Assembly: GCF_030503855.1 (NCBI RefSeq)
Contig: NZ_CP129971.1
Span: forward strand, 689,501 to 753,500
Direction of reading: 5' to 3'
Source: Marivirga salinae
Lineage (GTDB): Bacteria; Bacteroidota; Bacteroidia; Cytophagales; Cyclobacteriaceae
DNA: 64,000 bases
Position numbers and translations under genes: made by a program. Below are positions 61,173 through 64,000 of the stretch, one piece after another; the stretch's first letter is position 1, and each line of letters begins with the position of its first letter. The notes below the pieces were generated by a model. It did not search any database, was not told the origin of the DNA, and saw only the letters and a program-made list of their open reading frames with translations.

Positions 61173-61289
61173 ATGTCAGCAAAAATAGTTTTAACCATAG
61201 GAATCTTAGCGCATGTAGATGCAGGGAAAACCTCCTTGACGGAGTGCATGTATGCCAATCAACAATTAATCAGAAACGAAAGGAAGTAA
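61173..61289 (+). pseudogene. Truncated duplicate of the TetM-like GTPase 5' end
   Basis: The frame reads MSAKIVLTIGILAHVDAGKT, then SLTEC, the P-loop start of a TetM-type ribosomal protection GTPase. It departs into YANQQLIRNERK and stops after 38 residues. About 40 bases of the upstream sequence (atcttcctaagtttg) also match the region before the gene at 63924. A partial duplication, not a working gene. Confidence 0.8.
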
Positions 61290-61385
61290 TAACATACCGT
61301 TAACAAATACCATTTAGTAAAAAAACTAGTAAACTGTACTTGACTGAACCCTATTTTTTTTGTTAATTCAATTAAAATAAGCACT

Positions 61386-62120
61386 ATGCATAAGAACATC
61401 TACCTATTACTACTTCTTGTTTTAGTCATTTTTTCATGTGATCAATTAGCTCCAAAATCCGCATCAGAAAAAAATGAAGAAGATCCTTATCATAAAATTT
61501 CTTATCACGCAAATGGAAAATTAAGAACGGATGTTCACCTCGATTCTTCAGGAAGATATGATGGAGAAGCCAAGAAATTTTATGAAAGTGGCCAGCTAAA
61601 ATCTCACACTACCTATAAGCATGGAGTAATCCAATATGCAAAACAATATCATGAGAATGGAAATTTAGAAATGGAATTCCCTTATAAAAATGGCAAGAAG
61701 AACGGCTTGCGTAAAAAATATTGGGAAAATGGAAAGCTACAATCACAAATGACCTATGTTAATGGGGAACCAAAAGCAGACCTGATCGAATACGATAGGA
61801 GCGGTGAAAAAGTAACTACTTATCCGGATCTCGTCATAAAGCAAATTGATAATATTGACAAAACTGGCCAATATATTCTTCAAGCATATTTTAGCTCAAA
61901 TCCACAAAAAGGAACCTATTATTTAGGGGAATTGAAAAACGGAGTTTTGGAAACTTACACCACTAGAATGGCTAAAAACGGAAAGATAGGAGAAGAAATA
62001 TATAGGCCTGCTCCAGGGACTTTCTTCATGAAAAAAGTCAATATAATTGGCAAGTTCATGACGGGTTATGGCAATATTCTAATTGTTGAAAAAGAAGTAA
62101 ATCTAGCCTTTTCTAATTAA
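61386..62120 (+). CDS. MORN-repeat (YwqK-type) lipoprotein
   Basis: The 244-residue protein has a lipobox VIFSC (Cys18), then at least four MORN_2-type repeats of about 22 residues: YHANGKLRTDVHLDSSG, FYESGQLKSHTTYKHG, YHENGNLEMEFPYKNGKKNG and YWENGKLQSQMTYVNGE (about 38-140). A ~100-residue C-terminal beta domain follows. This family is often labelled a toxin-antitoxin antitoxin (YwqK), but here it is an exported lipoprotein with no toxin beside it. Its stop overlaps the convergent gene by 4 bases. Confidence 0.82.
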   Translation: MHKNIYLLLLLVLVIFSCDQLAPKSASEKNEEDPYHKISYHANGKLRTDVHLDSSGRYDGEAKKFYESGQLKSHTTYKHGVIQYAKQYHENGNLEMEFPYKNGKKNGLRKKYWENGKLQSQMTYVNGEPKADLIEYDRSGEKVTTYPDLVIKQIDNIDKTGQYILQAYFSSNPQKGTYYLGELKNGVLETYTTRMAKNGKIGEEIYRPAPGTFFMKKVNIIGKFMTGYGNILIVEKEVNLAFSN

Positions 62121-63667
62121 TTATATAACATGCTTCTCGCTGACTTCAATTGATAATTTTCCGGCTCGAATGACAACCCTTTCTTGACTATTTGGCGAGC
62201 TTTAGACGTATATCCTCTACGGAAATATTCTAGGCAAAGCATGGAATATGCATTGCCTAATAAATTAGCTTGATAGGTGTTGATCTCACTTTTACTAATA
62301 GATTCTTCAAATTTACTTCTAAATTCTTCTGCTTGCTTCAAGTTTTTATCTTGTAAGGTTAAAAATATTGATTGCAATAATAGGTTTTGCTGTAGTTCTA
62401 CAAGTATTTTATTTTCCAACAATTTTGGATACTTGCCAATCAGATTTTGTAAATCTTCTAAAGCTGTAATCTCATATTCATTCTCATAAATTTTAGCAAA
62501 GGACTGAAGCAACAATGGAGCGGTGCTAGTATGATTTGGCTGCAAGCTATACGCTATTTGAGCATTTTTATAAGAATTCTTATAATACCCTCTATTGAAA
62601 TTCACAACTGCTAAATTGTAATTATAGTTAAATTTAACTCGATCTACCAGTGTAGAATCTTGTAATCTGTTTATTGTGTAGTTATACGCACTATCTGCTA
62701 ATTTTAAATTTCCTTTGCTAATAAGTGTTTCCTGAATCATTCTGCCAATTTCTCCTTCTACCTGAGTGATATTGATTTCCTTTCCAAGAAATTTTTCAAG
62801 CTTCGGAAGCAGTATAATTTCATCCCAATTACTATAATCCGCCTGACCTAAAATACTAACAAGACTTATTTTTAATAATTCTTCTGTCTTTTCATTTGGG
62901 TAGATAAAATGAGCTTTCGAAAAATTTGTGTAAGCGGCTTTAAAATTTGACAAACTAAATTCTTGAATTCCCCTATTATAATATTGTAAAGAAGCCAACT
63001 CTAATTTATTTAACCTTTTACCTCCAAAATAATAGCGTTCGAAAACTGTATTAAGATCATTTCCTCTTATTTCGCTCTCTTTTATAATTTTTTGCGCCAA
63101 TAATGTACTGATAAAATTCTCCTTAAAACCATTAGAAAATTCTGCAAAACCCTTTACTGGATCAGTGGTTTCAATTAAAATTTGTTCACCGTTTGGGTCT
63201 GCTATTAAATAGACATGTGTGGGGGTTTCTTTAATGGAATAAGGAATGCCTAACTCATCAAACATTAATGAATATAAAATTACTGCGCTAACACAATTGT
63301 ATGTTCCGTCTTGAAAAACTTGATTAAAATAACTCAGTTCCTCATATTTAATCAGGAAATTCTCATGGATTTGTTCATATACTTTCTTCAAATCCTTTGA
63401 AAACCTCCTATGTATTTTTCGGTTTTTTAGATCTTCAACTTCTCTTTCAAATTGATAGGCTGATTGGTTTATAGAAGCAGAATCATCTACATTAATGGTA
63501 AAATAAAAAGGAAATAGATTTGATTGGTTTGTATCCAAATTATTGAAGAAATCTTCCTCCATGGAGGATTGAAAACTTAGTTCACTTAATTCATATTTGA
63601 CTTGTGACTGAGCAAAAGAAAGAAAGGTGAAGAAAATAAGGCTTCCGCTGATGAATAATTTTAACAT
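62117..63667 (-). CDS. Secreted transglutaminase-like protein with TPR repeats
   Basis: The 516-residue protein has a signal peptide (about 1-20, ending SFAQ). A papain/transglutaminase-like domain (about 90-195) has GTYNCVSAVILYSLMFDELG with the likely nucleophile Cys, and PTHVYLIADPNGEQILIETT with the His and following Asp. A long helical region of degenerate TPRs (about 215-510; YYNRGIQEFSLSNFKAAYTN, FNRGYYKNSYKNAQIAYSLQ) completes it. It could be a periplasmic peptidase or transamidase. Catalytic Cys and His are present. Confidence 0.75.
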   Translation of the reverse strand: MLKLFISGSLIFFTFLSFAQSQVKYELSELSFQSSMEEDFFNNLDTNQSNLFPFYFTINVDDSASINQSAYQFEREVEDLKNRKIHRRFSKDLKKVYEQIHENFLIKYEELSYFNQVFQDGTYNCVSAVILYSLMFDELGIPYSIKETPTHVYLIADPNGEQILIETTDPVKGFAEFSNGFKENFISTLLAQKIIKESEIRGNDLNTVFERYYFGGKRLNKLELASLQYYNRGIQEFSLSNFKAAYTNFSKAHFIYPNEKTEELLKISLVSILGQADYSNWDEIILLPKLEKFLGKEINITQVEGEIGRMIQETLISKGNLKLADSAYNYTINRLQDSTLVDRVKFNYNYNLAVVNFNRGYYKNSYKNAQIAYSLQPNHTSTAPLLLQSFAKIYENEYEITALEDLQNLIGKYPKLLENKILVELQQNLLLQSIFLTLQDKNLKQAEEFRSKFEESISKSEINTYQANLLGNAYSMLCLEYFRRGYTSKARQIVKKGLSFEPENYQLKSARSMLYN

Positions 63668-63795
63668 TGGTGATTCAGTAATGTGTAAGAATACTAACTT
63701 TCAGACTAATGTATTGATAATTCTTGAGCCATTAAAACCCTCTGAGAAATAATTTAAAATATAGTTTTAAATCTTCCTTAACCATTCTTCCACTG

Positions 63796-63822
63796 TTGGC
63801 GCAAGCGTGTCACTTGTGCCAA
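63796..63822. repeat. Intergenic palindrome
   Basis: ttggcgcaag and cacttgtgccaa form an imperfect hairpin. It resembles dispersed ggcacaag/cttgtgcc palindromes of Bacteroidota and the family B type. Confidence 0.4.
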
Positions 63823-63923
63823 ATGACATTATTAAAATTTATCGTCCCCACTAGGACTGATTTTAAAACATATTCTATATCCCCAACCCAAAATCCTCCC
63901 AAACTTCCTAAGTTTGTACCCTA

Positions 63924-64000
63924 ATGCCAGCAAAAACAGTTTTAACCATAGGAATTTTAGCGCATGTAGATGCAGGGAAAACCTCTTTGACGGAGTGCTT
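63924..64000 (+). CDS. TetM/TetO-type ribosomal protection GTPase, 5' end (runs off window)
   Basis: The first 25 codons read MPAKTVLTIGILAHVDAGKT, then SLTEC. The P-loop AHVDAGKT with the preceding IGIL and following SLTE matches tetracycline-resistance ribosomal protection proteins (NIGVLAHVDAGKTTLTE) better than EF-G (AHIDAGKTTTTE). Such proteins are EF-G-like GTPases that release tetracycline from the ribosome. Because only the N terminus is visible, a chromosomal EF-G paralogue cannot be excluded. Confidence 0.75.
   Translation, partial: MPAKTVLTIGILAHVDAGKTSLTEC

Larger units (their letters stand above)
61035..61385. other. Intergenic region with palindromes and a duplicated 5' gene end
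   Basis: Holds a family B palindrome (61051-61072), a shortened family A palindrome (61081-61104) and a truncated 5' copy of the TetM-like gene (61173-61289). From 61290 to 61385 only the likely promoter of the next gene is expected. Confidence 0.6.

Noticed and set aside
61386..62120. YwqK antitoxin of a toxin-antitoxin pair
   Set aside because: The protein is an exported lipoprotein with MORN repeats and has no partner toxin gene.
1..64000. tRNA or rRNA genes
   Set aside because: No tRNA-like clover-leaf with a CCA end or conserved rRNA segment was noticed in the intergenic regions; a tRNAscan-SE run would settle this.

Overview
The window looks like a chromosomal segment of an AT-rich Bacteroidota bacterium, most likely a marine member of the Cytophagales (Marivirga-like; this is a guess from gene content and repeat style, not a database match). 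The signs are a C-terminal type IX secretion sorting domain, TAnnTTTG-type -7 boxes in place of E. coli promoters, almost no Shine-Dalgarno sequences, many SPI/SPII signal peptides ending in AQ or C, SigZ-like and ECF sigma factors, and dispersed intergenic palindromes typical of this phylum. No rRNA, tRNA, CRISPR array or phage structural gene was seen.

Layout. 0-2.5 kb: the end of a tripartite efflux or type I secretion operon (HlyD-like adaptor plus TolC-like channel). 2.5-24.8 kb: ordinary chromosomal genes: asparagine synthase, a CDF zinc exporter, a CocE-like hydrolase, a YbbA/YbbP-type ABC transporter, a methyltransferase and 2OG-oxygenase pair, a NYN nuclease-like protein, an MFS transporter, an SDR, a flavin amine oxidase and formate-THF ligase. 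25-36 kb: a T9SS cargo protein, a SigZ-like sigma factor with an ArsI/CadI-like VOC protein, an S41 peptidase, YwbE, a MntA-HepT toxin-antitoxin pair, two MDR oxidoreductases, a DJ-1-like lipoprotein, a DUF808 membrane protein and an ECH1-like crotonase. 36-46 kb: TPR and TraB proteins, an ECF sigma operon, a DUF885 peptidase, DUF3667 and a Crp/Fnr regulator, mixed with repeat debris. This debris includes a REP-associated transposase (RAYT) remnant flanked by inverted REP palindromes and a truncated IS3-family transposase. 46.6-54.2 kb: an AT-rich block of orphan secreted or membrane proteins, one with an in-frame UGA. 54.6-56.6 kb: a membrane-anchored TPR protein. 56.7-59.6 kb: a four-gene minus-strand operon. 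59.9-64 kb: small membrane proteins, a MORN-repeat lipoprotein, a transglutaminase-like TPR protein and the start of a TetM-type GTPase, whose 5' end is also present as a truncated duplicate 2.75 kb upstream.

The most interesting locus is 56746-59615. A clear TPP (thiamine pyrophosphate) riboswitch on the minus strand precedes four tightly packed genes: a SAM methyltransferase, a HypE-like member of the AIR-synthase superfamily, a ThiE/TenI-fold protein that has lost the canonical ThiE phosphate-binding residues, and a Trm112-like zinc-ribbon protein. I cannot match this gene set to a described thiamine pathway. It is a good candidate for an undescribed thiamine-related (biosynthesis, salvage or analogue) system, possibly with a Trm112-type activator for the methyltransferase. 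The Trm112-like gene has also been copied three more times in the window (one intact ORF, one chimeric, one short scrap), repeatedly next to REP/RAYT debris.
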